Translations under genes and position numbers: made by a program
Notes under the pieces: generated by a model
Told to the model about the DNA's origin: nothing
The model's database searches: none
The model's input: the letters and a program-made list of their open reading frames with translations, nothing else
Assembly (NCBI RefSeq): GCF_018294505.1
Contig: NC_057804.1
Location: forward strand, 256,041,251 to 256,105,250
DNA: 64,000 nucleotides
DNA from: Triticum aestivum
Lineage: Eukaryota > Streptophyta > Magnoliopsida > Poales > Poaceae
Reading direction: 5' to 3'
Part shown: one piece after another, positions 8,085 through 18,840 of the stretch
How positions within the stretch are numbered: the first letter of the stretch is position 1
How the letters are laid out: every line of letters starts with the position of its first letter

Positions 8085-9757
8085 ATTGCTTCATGCGCTG
8101 CCTCCGAGGCTGCCATGTACTCCGCTTCACATGTAGACCCTGCCACGATGCTCTGCTTGCAGCTGCACCAGCTTACTGCTCCACCATTCAACATATACAC
8201 GTATCCGGTTTGTGACTTAGAGTCATCCAGATCTGTGTCGAAGCTAGCATCGACGTCACCCTTTACGACGAGCTCTTCGTCACCTCCATAAACGAGAAAC
8301 ATGTCCTTTGTCCTTTTCAGGTACTTTAGGATATTCTTGACCGCTGTCCAGTGTTCCTTGGTGGGATTACTTTGGTACCTTCCTACCAAACTTACGGCAA
8401 GGTTTACATCAGGTCTGGTACACATCATGGCATACATAATAGATCCTATGGCTGAGGCATAGGGGATGACGCTCATCTCTTCTTTATCTTTTGCCGTGGT
8501 CGGGCATTGAGCCGAGCTCAATCTCACACCTTGCAATACAGGCAAGAACCCTTTCTTGGACTGATCCATTTTGAACTTCTGCAAAATCTTATCAAGGTAT
8601 GTGCTTTGTGAAAGACCTATGAGGCGTCTCGATCTATCCCTATAGATCTTGATGCCTAATATGTAAGCAGCTTCTCCAAGGTCCTTCATTGAAAAACACT
8701 TATTCAAGTAGGCCTTAATGCTGTCCAAGAATTCTATGTCATTTCCCATCAAAAGTATGTCATCTACATATAATTTGAGAAATGCTACAGAGCTCCCACT
8801 CACTTTCTTGTAAACGCAGGCTTCTCCATAAGTCTGCATAAACCCAAACGCTTTGATCATCTCATCAAAGCGAATATTCCAACTCCGAGATGCTTGCACC
8901 AGCCCATAAATGGATCGTTGGAGCTTGCATACTTTGTTAGCATTCTTAGGATCGACAAAACCTTCCGGCTGCATCATATACAGCTCTTCCTTAAGATAAC
9001 CGTTAAGGAATGCCGTTTTGACGTCCATCTGCCATATCTCATAATCATAGTATGCGACAATCGCTAACATGATTCGGACGGACTTCAGCTTCGCTACGGG
9101 AGAGAAAGTCTCATCATAGTCAACCCCTTGAACTTGTCGATAACCCTTAGCGACAAGTCGAGCTTTATAGATGGTAATATTACCATCCGCGTCCGTCTTC
9201 TTCTTAAAGATCCATTTGTTTTCTATCGCTCGCCGATCATCGGGAAAGTCTATCAAAGTCCATAATTTGTTTTCATACATGGATTCTATCTCGGATTGCA
9301 TGGCTTCTAGCCATTTGTTGGAATCTGGGCCCGCCATCGCTTCTTCATAGTTTGAAGGTTCACCGTTGTCTAACAACATGATTTCCAGGACAGGGTTTCC
9401 ATACCACTCTGGTGTGGAACGTGTCCTTGTGGACCTACGAAGTTCAGTAGCAACTTGATCAGAAGTACCTTGATCATCATCATTAATTTCCTCTCCAATC
9501 GGTGTAGGCACCACAGGAACAATTTCCTGAGCTGCACTACTTTCCGGTTCAAGAGGTAGTACTTCATCGAGTTCTACTTTCCTCCCACTTACTCCTTTCG
9601 AGAGAAACTCTTTTTCTAGAAAGGATCCGTTCTCGGCAACAAAGATCTTGCCCTCGGATCTTAAGTAGAAGGTATACCCAATGGTTTCCTTAGGGTATCC
9701 TATGAAGACGCATTTTTCCGACTTGGGTTCGAGCTTTTCAGGTTGAAGTTTCTTGAC
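8078..9757 (-). pseudogene. Copia reverse transcriptase/RNase H portion of pol
   Basis: It is in the same frame as the upstream gag-integrase segment and separated from it only by the stop at 9758-9760. From the ATG at 9512-9514 it has 478 codons. An APEWYGN-like linker near residue 35 is followed by the RT fingers (NKWIFKKKTDADG, ~99-111), the first catalytic Asp in WQMDVKTAFLNG (~164), YVDDILL with both Asp (~249-255), the thumb, and RNase H beginning at TGYVYMLNGGAVSW (~435) with CEAEYMA. It ends in AHEAIW where the 1-base deletion throws the frame. RT catalytic residues look intact. Product in a live copy: reverse transcription of element RNA in cytoplasmic particles. Confidence 0.92.
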
Positions 9758-11767
9758 CTAAGCATCGCATCCCCAAACTTTTAGAAACGACAGCTTAGGT
9801 TTCTTCCCAAACCATAATTCATACGGTGTCGTCTCAACGGATTTAGACGGTGCCCTATTTAAAGTGGATGTAGCTGTCTCTAGAGTGTATCCCCAAAATG
9901 ATAGCGGTAAATCGGTAAGAGACATCATAGATCGCACCATATCCAATAGAGTGCAATTACGACGTTCGGACACACCGTTACACTGAGGTGTTCCAGGCGG
10001 CGTGAGTTGTGAAATGATTCCACATTTTCTTAAGTGTGTACCAAATTCGTGACTTAAATATTCTCCTCCACGATCCGATCGTAAGAATTTTATCTTTCGG
10101 TCACGTTGATTCTCTACTTCATTCTGAAATTCCTTGAACTTTTCAAAGGTCTCAGACTTGTGTTTCATCAAGTAGACATACCCATATCTACTCAAGTCAT
10201 CAGTGAGAGTGAGAACATAACGATATCCTCCGCGAGCCTCAACGCTCATTGGACTGCACACATTGGTATGTATGATTTCCAACAAGTTGGTTGCTCGCTC
10301 CATTGTTCCGGAGAACAGAGTCTTGGTCATTTTGCCCATGAGGCATGGTTCGCATGTGTCAAATGATTCATAATCGAGAGACTCTAAAAGTCCATCAGCA
10401 TGGAGCTTCTTCATGCGCTTGACACCAATGTGACCAAGGCGGCAGTGCCACAAGTATGTGGGACTATCGTTATCAACTTTACATCTTTTGGTATTCACGC
10501 TATGAATATGTGTAATATTACGTTCGAGATTCATTAAGAATAAACCATTGACCATCGGGGCATGACCATAAAACATATCTCTCATATAAATAGAACAACC
10601 ATTATTCTCGGATTTAAATGAGTAGCCATCTCGTATCAAATGAGATCCAGATACAATGTTCATGCTCAAACTTGGCACTAAATAACAATTATTGAGGTTT
10701 AAAACTAATCCCGCAGGTAAATGTAGAGGTAGCGTGCCGACGGCGATCACATCGACCTTGGAACCATTCCCGACACGCATCGTCACCTCGTCCTTCGCCA
10801 GTCTCCGCTTATTCCGCAGCTCCTGCTGTGAGTTATAAATGTGAGCAACGACACCGGTATCAAATACCCAGGAGTTACTACGAGTACTGGTAAGGTACAC
10901 ATCAATTACATGTATATCAAATATACCTTTAGTGTTGCCGGCCTTCTTGTCCGCTAAGTATTCGGGGCAGTTCTGCTTCCAGTGACCCTTCCCTTTGCAA
11001 TAAAAGCACTCAGTCTCAGGCTTGGGTCCATTCTTTGACTTCTTCCCGGCAACTGGCTTACCGGGCGTGGCAACATCTTTGCCGTCCTTCTTGAAGTTCT
11101 TCTTACCCTTGCCCTTCTTGAACTTAGTGGTCTTATTGACCATCAACACTTGATGTTCTTTCTTGATTTCAACCTCTGTTGACTTCAGCATTGAAAACAC
11201 TTCAGGAATGGTCTTCACCATCCCCTGCATATTGTAGTTCAACACAAAGCTCTTGTAGCTCGGTGGGAGCGACTGAAGGATTCTGTCAATGACCGCCTCG
11301 TCCGGGAGGTTGATCTCCAGCTGGGACAGGCGGTTGTGCAACCCAAACATTTTGAGTATGTGCTCACTGACAGAACTGTTTTCCTCCATCTTACAACTAT
11401 AGAACCTGTCGGAGACTTCATATCTCTCGACCCGGGCATGAGCTTGGAAAACCATTTTCAGCTCCTCGAACATCGCATATGCTCCATATTTCTCAAAACG
11501 CTTTTGGAGTCCCGGTTCTAAGCTGTAAAGCATGCCGCACTGAACGAGGGAGTAATCATCAGCACGTGACTGCCAAGCATTCATAACGTCTTGGTTCTCT
11601 GGGATGGGTGCTTCACCTAGCGGTTCATCTAGGACATATGCTTTCTTGGCTACTATGAGGATGATCCTCAGGTTCCGGACCCAGTCCGAATAGTTGCTGC
11701 CATCATCTTTCAGCTTGGTTTTCTCTAGGAACGCGTTGAAGTTCATGTTGGCATGAGCGTTGGCCAT
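9758..11767 (-). pseudogene. Copia gag, protease and integrase portion of polyprotein
   Basis: 669 codons from the ATG at 11765-11767. The gag N-terminus is MANAHANMNFNAF. The zinc knuckle is CFYCKGKGHWKQNC (254-267) and the protease motif VFDTG (301-305). The integrase zinc-binding H/C residues lie around 441-475 (WHCRLGHI ... CEPC). In the integrase core the third and second acidic residues are present (SERRN at E601, LRSDRGGEY at D565, 35 residues apart), but the first is Asn (HTNVCSP, N502) where copia integrases have Asp. The segment ends at a TAG (9758-9760) at a position where the related fragment at 54656-55203 has a Tyr codon. Gag makes the particle, protease cuts it and integrase inserts the DNA; this copy is non-functional in integrase. 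Confidence 0.92.
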
Positions 11768-13055
11768 TTGATCTACAAGACATATTTTTGCAAAAGTTTT
11801 AGACTAAGTTCATGATAATTAAGTTCATATAATCAAATTATTTAATGAAATCCCACTCAGATTAGACATCCCTCTAGTCATCTAAGTGTTACACGATCCG
11901 AGTCGACTAGGCCGTGTCCGATCATCACGTGAGACGGACTAGTCATCATCGGTGAACATCTCCATGTTGATCGTATCTTCCATACGACTCATGTTCGACC
12001 TTTCGGTCTCAGTGTTCCGAGGCCATGTCTGTACATGCTAGGGTCGTCAAGTTAACCCTAAGTGTTCTGCATGTGTAAATCTATCTTACACCCGTTGTAT
12101 GTGAACGTAAGGATCTATCACACCCGATCATCACATGGTGCTTTGAAACGACGAACTTTAGCAACGGTGCACAGTTAGGGGGAACACTTTCTTGAAATTA
12201 TTATAAGGGATCATCTTATTTACTACCGCCGTTCTAAGTAAACAAGATGCATAAAACATAATAAACATCACATGCAATTATATAGTAGTGACATGATATG
12301 GGCAATATCATATAGCTCCTTCGATCTCCATCTTCGGGGTTCCATGATCATCTTCGTCACCGGCATGACACCATGATCTCCATCATCATGATCTCCATCA
12401 TTGTGTCTTCATGAAGTTGTCACGCCAACGACTACTTCTACTTCTATGGCTAACGCGTTTAGCAATAAAGTAAAGTAATTTACATGGCGTTCTTCAATGA
12501 CACGCAGGTCATACAAAAAATAAAGACAACTCCTATGGCTCCTGCTGGTTGTCATACTCATTGACATGCAAGTCGTGATTCCTATTACAAGAACGTGATC
12601 TCATACATCACAATATATCATTCATCATTCATCACAAGTTCTGGCCATATCACATCACATGACAATTGCTGCAAAAACAAGTTAGACGTCCTCTAATTGT
12701 TGTTGCATCTTTTATGTGGCTGCAATTGGGTTCTAGCAAGAACGTTTTCTTACCTATGAATAACCACAATGTGATTTTGTCAACTTCTATTTACCCTTCA
12801 TAAGGACCCTTTTCATCTAATCCGCTCCAACTAAAATAGGAGAGACAAACACCCGCTAGCCACCTTATGCAACTAGTGCATGTCAGTCGGTGGAACCTGT
12901 CTCACGTAAGCGTACGTGTAAGGTCGGTCCGGGCCGCTTCATCCCACAATACCGCTGAAGCAAGAAAAAACTAGTAGCGGCAAGCAAGTTGACAAGATCT
13001 ACGCCCACAACAAAATTGTGTTCTACTCATGCAATAGAGAACTACGCATAGACCT
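11768..13055 (-). other. Untranslated leader of the Angela-type element
   Basis: About 1.3 kb between the 5' LTR/primer site and gag with no coding signature. A long leader is normal in this family. No additional ORF longer than chance was seen. Confidence 0.75.
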
Positions 13056-13078
13056 AGCTCATGATGCAGAAAATAAAT
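13056..13078 (-). other. Altered primer-binding-site region
   Basis: Downstream of the LTR (minus strand) the sequence is ATTTATTTTCTGCATCATGA, then GCTAGGTC. A normal copia element has a TGGCATCAGAGC-like initiator-tRNA site directly after the LTR. Here only a decayed CATCATGAGC core remains, and the intervening bases TTATTTTCTGCA repeat the LTR's own ATTTTCTGCAACG. Confidence 0.6.
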
Positions 13079-14794
13079 TGTTGGGGAACGTTGCAGAAAA
13101 TAAAAATTTTCCTATGGTTTCACCAAGATCCATCTATGAGTTCATCTAAGCAACAAGTGAAAGGGGATATGCATCTACATACCACTTTGTAGATCGCGAG
13201 TGGAAGCATTCAAAAGAACGGGGTTGAAGTAGTCGTTCTCGTCGTGATCCTATCACCGGAGATCCTAGCGCCTAACGGATGGCACCTCCGCATTCAACAA
13301 ACGTACGGTCAGCGTGACGTCTCCTCCGTCTTGATCCAGCAAGGGGGAAGGAGAGGTTGATGATGATCCAGCAGCACGACGGCGTGGTGGTGGATGCAGC
13401 AGAACTCCGGCAGGGCTTCGCCAAGCTGCTGTGGGAGGAGGACGAGGTGTAGCAGGGGGAGGGAGGCGCCAAGACTTGGGTGCGGCTGCCCTCCCCCCTG
13501 CCCTCCTTTATATAGGCCCCCAGGGGGGCACCAGCCCTGGGAAATTCAATCTCCCAAGGGGGCGGCGGCCAGGGGGGTGGAGTGCCCCCCAAGGCAAGTG
13601 GTGCGCCCCCCACCTAGGGTTTCCAACCCTAGGCGCAGGGGGGGGCCCAAGGGGGGGCGCACCAGCCCACTAGGGCTAGTTCCCCTCCCACTTCAGCCCA
13701 GGGGGCCCTCCGGGATAGGTGGCCCCACCCGGTGGACCCCCGGGACCCTTCCGGTGGTCCCAGTACAATACCGGGTGACCCCGAAACTTTCCCGATGGCC
13801 GAAACAGCACTTCCTACATAGTTTTCTTTACCTATGGACCATTCCGGAACTCCTCGTGACATCCGGGATCTCATCCGAGACTCCGAACAACATTTGGTTT
13901 GCTGCATACTCATATTCACACAACCCTAGCGTCACCGAACCTTAAGTGTGTAGACCCTACAGGTTCGGGAGACATGCAGACATGACCGAGATGGCTCTCC
14001 GGTCAATAACCAACAGAGGGATCTGGATACCCATGTTGGCTCCCACATACTCCTCGATGATCTCATCGGATGAACCACAATGTCGAGGGTTCAAGCAACC
14101 CCGTATACTATTCCCTTTGTCAAACGGTATGTTACTTGCCCGAGACTCGATCGTCGGCATCCCAATACCTCGTTCAGTCTCGTTACCGGCAAGTCACTTT
14201 ACTCGTACCGTAATGCATGATCCCGTGACCAGACACTTGGTCACTTTGAGCTCATTATGATGATGCACTACCGAGTGGGCCCAGTGATACCTCTCCGTAA
14301 TGCGGAGTGACAAATCCCAGTCTCGATCCGTGTCAACCCAACAGACACTTTCGGAGATACCTGTAATGCACCTTTATAGTCACCCAGTTACGTTGTGACG
14401 TTTGGTACACCCAAAGCACTCCTACGGTGTCTGGGATTTACACGATCTGATGGTCTAAGGAAGAGATACTTGACATTGGAAAAGCTCCAGCAAAACGAAC
14501 TACACGATCTTGTGCTATGCTTAGGATTGGGTCTTGTCCATCACATCATTCTCCTAATGATGTGATCCCGTTGTCAACGACATCTAATGTCCATAGTCAG
14601 GAAACCATGACTATCTGTTGACCAACGAGCTAGTCAAATAGAGGCTTACTAGGGACGTATTGTGGTCTATGTATTCACACGTGTATTACGATTTCCGGAT
14701 AATACAATTATAGCATGAATAAAAGACAATTATCATGAATAAGGAAATATAATAATAATCCTTTTATTATTGCCTCTAGGGCATATTTCCAACA
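13079..14794 (-). repeat. Angela-type 5' LTR
   Basis: 1,716 bp, same termini as the other LTR and about 60 differences from it. It is the promoter-bearing copy for the element: TATATAAA on the minus strand at plus 13507-13514, in a strongly GC-rich stretch. Confidence 0.95.
13507..13514 (-). promoter_or_regulatory. TATA box of the Angela-type 5' LTR
   Basis: Minus strand CCTATATAAAGGAGGG; identical in both LTRs. Transcription would run leftward into gag. Confidence 0.75.
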
Positions 14795-14799
14795 CAATT

Positions 14800-15479
14800 G
14801 TTGTTTGTTGGAGGAAGGGAGAGACATAACTAATGAGGTAGATCGGTCGACGCGTGGGAAAAACGAGTTATAAGGACCTAGCTAGCTATATGTATAGTGG
14901 GAGATCGGTCGGTGTAGCATCCATTTGTTAGAGGCAAATAAGGCCCAGCGAGACGGATATACAGAGAGAATGGAGCTAGGAGGTGGTGCGAGAGGCTGAG
15001 CTACTAGCTAGATAGGGGGAGGAGTGTGCGGTTGTGAGATCGATGAAAAGAGGGGCGAGAGTTTACATGTGTGTGGGACCATATGAGAGACACGAGGCAT
15101 GGACACAGAAAGGAGGAGATGGATGGTGCGTGTGTATGTTGTAGGCAGACATCGCTGGAGAGGTTTATTAATCGGTGTGTGTCGGAAAGGAGTTGTGAAG
15201 ACTGTGGGAGAACGACCTAAAGAAAAAAATGAATGTGCATGATGGATAGAATGCTGAGGGAGGGGGAGGGCGAGGAGGGCGTGTGCATGCACGAGAGAAA
15301 GTTAGTGCTAGCTACAACAGTTAGAGGATTGTGTGGGTGTAAGAGACTAACAAAGATCATAATTTGATATGAAAGTGGATTCATATATTTGAATAGGAGA
15401 TCATAGTGTTATAAACATATGCATGCATGAATATAGCGGTGATACGCATGCTGTGTTTTTGCACATGTTATACCATAAT
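14800..15479. other. Spacer, right flank of the Angela insertion
   Basis: Continuation of the purine-rich block interrupted at 6033, turning AT-rich after 15300. No coding signature. Confidence 0.6.
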
Positions 15480-15701
15480 GTGATAATGCATGGCGTTTGC
15501 CACTCACAGCTAAATGTCGAACAATCTAAACCATACTATACATCGAACAATCTCACATTTTATTTGATTTGTGATAATGTGTGGCGTTTGCAGCTTACAA
15601 CTAAACATCGAACAATCTAAACAATACTATATATCGAACAATCCCACATTTTATTTGAATTTGTGGTAATGTCTGGTGTTTGCAACTCACATCTAAATAC
15701 T
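15480..15701. repeat. 91-92-bp tandem repeat, about 2.4 copies
   Basis: Units start GTGATAATGxxTGGCGTTTG at 15480 and 15571 and GTGGTAATGTCTGGTGTTTG at 15663. Each contains AAxATCGAACAATCTAAAC and CGAACAATCxCACATTTTAT. Confidence 0.85.
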
Positions 15702-15920
15702 TATAGGCGTAGAGGGGGGCACCATACATTATGTGATAAACACATTATACATATGAGCCATGGTTTAGATTGAAGATCTAGCTAGAGCTTGAAATGTAAT
15801 GTGATTTGAAATCAACATAAAGTGGATTCAAAAAATGGAGTTCGAGTTCATATAGTACACATAGTTCATATCTAACTCGAGAGTAATCATGTGGTGTGCT
15901 GTGAAGATAATACACAAACG

Positions 15921-16042
15921 ATGGTTTAGCTTGACAATAATGATGATTGTAGATCTTATTAAAATAGAGAAACGAATTCAAATGGTTTGACTTCACAACA
16001 ATCATTATTGTAGATCTTATTCAAATAGAGAAACAAATTCAC
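15921..16042. repeat. 61-bp tandem duplication
   Basis: Copies start ATGGTTTAGCTTGACAATAA (15921) and ATGGTTTGACTTCACAACAA (15982). Both end TGTAGATCTTATTxAAATAG followed by AGAAACxAATTCA. Confidence 0.85.
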
Positions 16043-16460
16043 ATTTAGTTCATATTGAAGCGGTAGTATATACGTTTGGAATGCACTAAAATATTCATTT
16101 GAGTAGCAGGTTGCATGCATTATACACGTAGCTAAATATTTTAATTGAACATAACATGAATTCAAAGTATTGAATGAAATTTTTAGTGCGAATTGATTTG
16201 GTACAGTACACATGAATAGACTCTCTTGGGTGCTGCAAATTGATTTCTTTTTGTTTTTTCATCGATGGGAGTGCGAATTGATTTGGTACAGTACATGTTA
16301 GGCTTGTCCGGAAATTTCAACCTGCGCCTTGTTACCCCGAAATATTTAAGATATATCTTTGTCTTGTTGTGCTCCAACAACTCCCTCCATCTCAACCCGC
16401 GCCTTGCTATTCCAAAATTACAACACGCACAAAAACTCCCACCTCTTGTGAAATCCCGAC
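16043..16460. other. Spacer with a short direct repeat
   Basis: TGCGAATTGATTTGGTACAG occurs twice (16187 and 16271), about 84 bp apart. CAACCTGCGCCTTGTTACCC at 16319 and CAACCCGCGCCTTGCTATTC at 16394 form a second 75-bp-spaced pair. Function unknown. Confidence 0.6.
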
Positions 16461-17243
16461 ATGAGAAATGCCCGTGATACCCCTGAACCGAAAGAATTGC
16501 CTAGCTCAAATCGGTGGGGGTACTTTTGTAACTTACCCCACATTTCGGACAAGCGCGTCCCTAAGCCATGGTTCCCCACTCCCATCCCATCTGCCCACCC
16601 ATTCGTGCACCGAGGCCGTGAAAACCCGCGAAGCCCCACACCCTCCTCCGTCCACCACCCAGCCGGAGCCTCTTCCCTGACGACGTCGTCCACCACAACA
16701 GCTCGACGTCCCTCATCCACCGTACCAGATGAGGATTCATTGTCGATCTCGTCGTCCCGCCGGTTCAGCCACCCCATCCTCCACCTCCAAGGAGCCGGCC
16801 CGGTGTTCCCCTCGTCTTTTGCGCCACCTCCATTCCCACATCGCCGTCTTCACCTGCACCACCCGAAGAGCAACATCATCACCGTTTCCTCGGATGAACC
16901 TAATCGGTGCCACCAAAGATATTGTACACTAATCGCCACATTTTCTTATTGGTTCAATCTCACGATGTTGCCGGCGCTCGGTCCCGAGCTGACACGGCGT
17001 GGCTCCATCCATGGGGGCGTCGCCTGGCCAATTCCTCCATGGAGTCGCTCCCTCGGCGGCGACGTCCACATCCGTAGGAGCTACTGCTACTCTATGTCTC
17101 GCTCGTGCTGCTGCGCTGCTCTTGCTCTCGGTCCCCTGCCTGGTCTAATCTTATTATTGCTCTTGCTCTTGATCGTGCTACTGCTCTCACTCTTGCTCTT
17201 GCTTGCGATGTTGCTCCGATTTAGCTACACTTCAGTCAATTGA
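16461..17243 (+). other. Open frame of 260 codons, function unknown
   Basis: A GC-rich open frame (ATG at 16461), Pro/Ser/Arg-rich in its first 120 codons and ending in a poly-Leu stretch. The Leu run comes from a repeated CTTGCTCTT-like sequence, so I do not call it a membrane segment. No known domain. It could be a 5' exon region of the CACTA-associated gene further right, or simply a GC-rich open stretch. Only weakly supported as coding. Confidence 0.2.
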
Positions 17244-17754
17244 ATCGACTTTTGGGTTAGTAAACTTTCGTGAGGGGGGGGGGGCTCGCCAGAGTTAAGG
17301 AAGAAACAGCCGCAGCTGGGAGGAGGGCTCGCCGGAGAGGTACCGCACTATCTATCTTAGGGTTCAGGGTGGGGGCGGTTGTCACTGGCGGTGGTGGGGC
17401 AGTGGCATGGGGATCGCCGGAGAAAAAGTTCAGCAGGGGGGTGGGCTAGAGGGATGGCTGGGGCGGCGGCGGACCGGTGGTGAGGACTGGTTTTGGGGCG
17501 GGCCGGGTGGCACACCGCCGGCCGCGAGCGGCCAGCGGAGGCTGTTTGGCCGATGGTTGCTGGCGGCTCTGGGGGATGGAGGTTGACGATGAACTGCAGG
17601 CCCTTGATTTCATATCCAATGGCTGGAAAATCAATTGATTAGAGATGAAGAAGTCAGTCGACTGACGTGTAGCCTCACCTGATGCTGCTACTTGACCAGT
17701 TGCCCCAGCTCTCGCACGCGCCACTGCTGCTACTGCTTTTCTGCTACTAGTGCG
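17244..17754. other. GC-rich spacer
   Basis: G-run at 17274-17284, then GC-rich sequence open on the minus strand (112 codons at 17784-17446) without recognisable domain. Probably untranslated. Confidence 0.4.
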
Positions 17755-17855
17755 TTCAGTTTCGGCAGTAAAATTCAGTTTCAATAGAAAAATTCAGTTT
17801 CGACAGTTAAGTTTAGTGTTCATAGTTAAATTCAGTATTGACAGTTAAGTTCAGA
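17755..17855. repeat. 19-bp tandem repeat, 5 copies plus a partial
   Basis: TTCAGT or its variants recur at 17755, 17774, 17793, 17812, 17831 and 17850, exactly 19 bp apart; the consensus is near TTCAGTTTCGACAGTTAAA. Confidence 0.9.
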
Positions 17856-17939
17856 GATGAGCGACTGATATATTTTACATCTAGCACTTTGTGGTTATGT
17901 ATTTTACGTCATCTATTGGAGATGCTATTAGAATTCCAC

Positions 17940-18170
17940 TCAGGTTAACATTGTCTCTCCTGTCCTGCTTTAGCCTCGGCGTCGTACAACTCACCAGAGC
18001 TGCTCCAACAACAAAACCCTCCATCACAGCGGAGCAGTACCCTGGGCTCCATCTCAAGATGCCTAAGATCTTCTTCCCCTCCTCCGACAGCCAAGTCAGC
18101 CGGATCATCCTCACCAACCAACCCAATCACACTGAGATTGACATGGCTTCACCAAAGAGGTTGTACACTT
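17940..18170 (+). other. Exon-like segment related to 26190-26340
   Basis: Open reading AAPTTKPSITAEQYPG followed by MPKIFFPSSDSQVSRIILTN. It resembles the segment at 26190-26340 (CTGCTCCAACxACAxAA, AGATCTTCTTCC, CAGCCAxxxxAxCCG, ATCATCAxCAACCA). The two lie on either side of the Tat-1 insertion, so they look like duplicated exons of one gene, probably the CACTA-associated gene. Protein function is not recognised. Confidence 0.4.
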
Positions 18171-18840
18171 GTTGCATCTCTTTTTTACTCTACATGTTAT
18201 ATATATTGTCCACTGATCACACGCGGTAACGTGAAATACGATTAGTTTCTCCTACTATATGACAAGCAGTGAGGTACCAGGCAACTTAGCATCCGTGGTG
18301 GACTCTCTTAAATGCCATCATTATTTAACTCTATGCGTTTGAGCTATGCATTTGTTAACGGGACTGGGAGTTGAGCTAGTAGGGTAGTGGCCTAGGTCCA
18401 AAGTAGTAGAAGTAGCACAAAAACATTTTTTGAGTGTAGGCTTTTCCTTGCTCAAGCCTGCCTACTAGAATCACCAGTGCTTGAAAGGAAAAGTGAAGGA
18501 AAAACATAGGGAATTGGAAAGTTTCCTATGGTACTACTATTCATGCATTTGGTTCAAAGGAATGGAGCAAAGGAAAACTGTAGGGTTGTTCCTTTAGTAT
18601 CTCCTTGAAAGAAAAACCATAGGAATTTTAATATCCACTTGCCTCATTTTCAAATTCCTATTCATGAAGCACAGGACTAAGAGATAGTAGCATAATAGCA
18701 TTATAACATACATTTTCTTGTGGTTTGACTTAATCCCACCATGCTTATTTGCATCATGTGATCTTCCAATTCTTGTGAACCAAACACCCAGATTGGCAGA
18801 AATCCTGTGTTTTTAAATTCTCTGTTTTGCACATGCGTCC
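18171..18840. other. AT-rich spacer left of Tat-1
   Basis: Intron- or MITE-like AT-rich sequence. GGAATTTTAATATCCACTTG and related GGAAT phrases suggest a decayed small transposon, but I could not define its termini. The left target-site flank of Tat-1 is CGTCC (18836-18840). Confidence 0.35.

Larger units (their letters stand above)
6039..14794 (-). mobile_element. Complete Angela/BARE-type Ty1-copia retrotransposon
   Basis: This 8,756-bp element lies on the minus strand. Its LTRs (6039-7755 and 13079-14794) begin TGTTGG and end CCAACA, and it is flanked by the perfect 5-bp target duplication CAATT (6034-6038 and 14795-14799). Inside, gag, aspartic protease, integrase, reverse transcriptase and RNase H follow in copia order. 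The LTRs differ at about 60 positions by my hand count (~3.5%), which would mean an insertion on the order of one million years old under commonly used grass LTR rates. The polyprotein has one in-frame stop, one frameshift and a changed integrase catalytic residue, so this copy cannot encode a working integrase. The name Angela rests on remembered LTR sequence; the copia lineage rests on domains. Confidence 0.93.

Noticed and set aside
16085..16100. CACTA preceded by ATG, the same 3 bp as after the CACTA right end at 44762
   Set aside because: Only five to seven bases match the right terminus (CACTAAAATATTC against CACTACAAAAAAAATAC) and no GGGCC-type subterminal repeats follow. A three-base match is expected by chance.
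17150..17243. Poly-Leu membrane segment
   Set aside because: It is encoded by a low-complexity CTTGCTCTT-like repeat; no other sign of a membrane protein.
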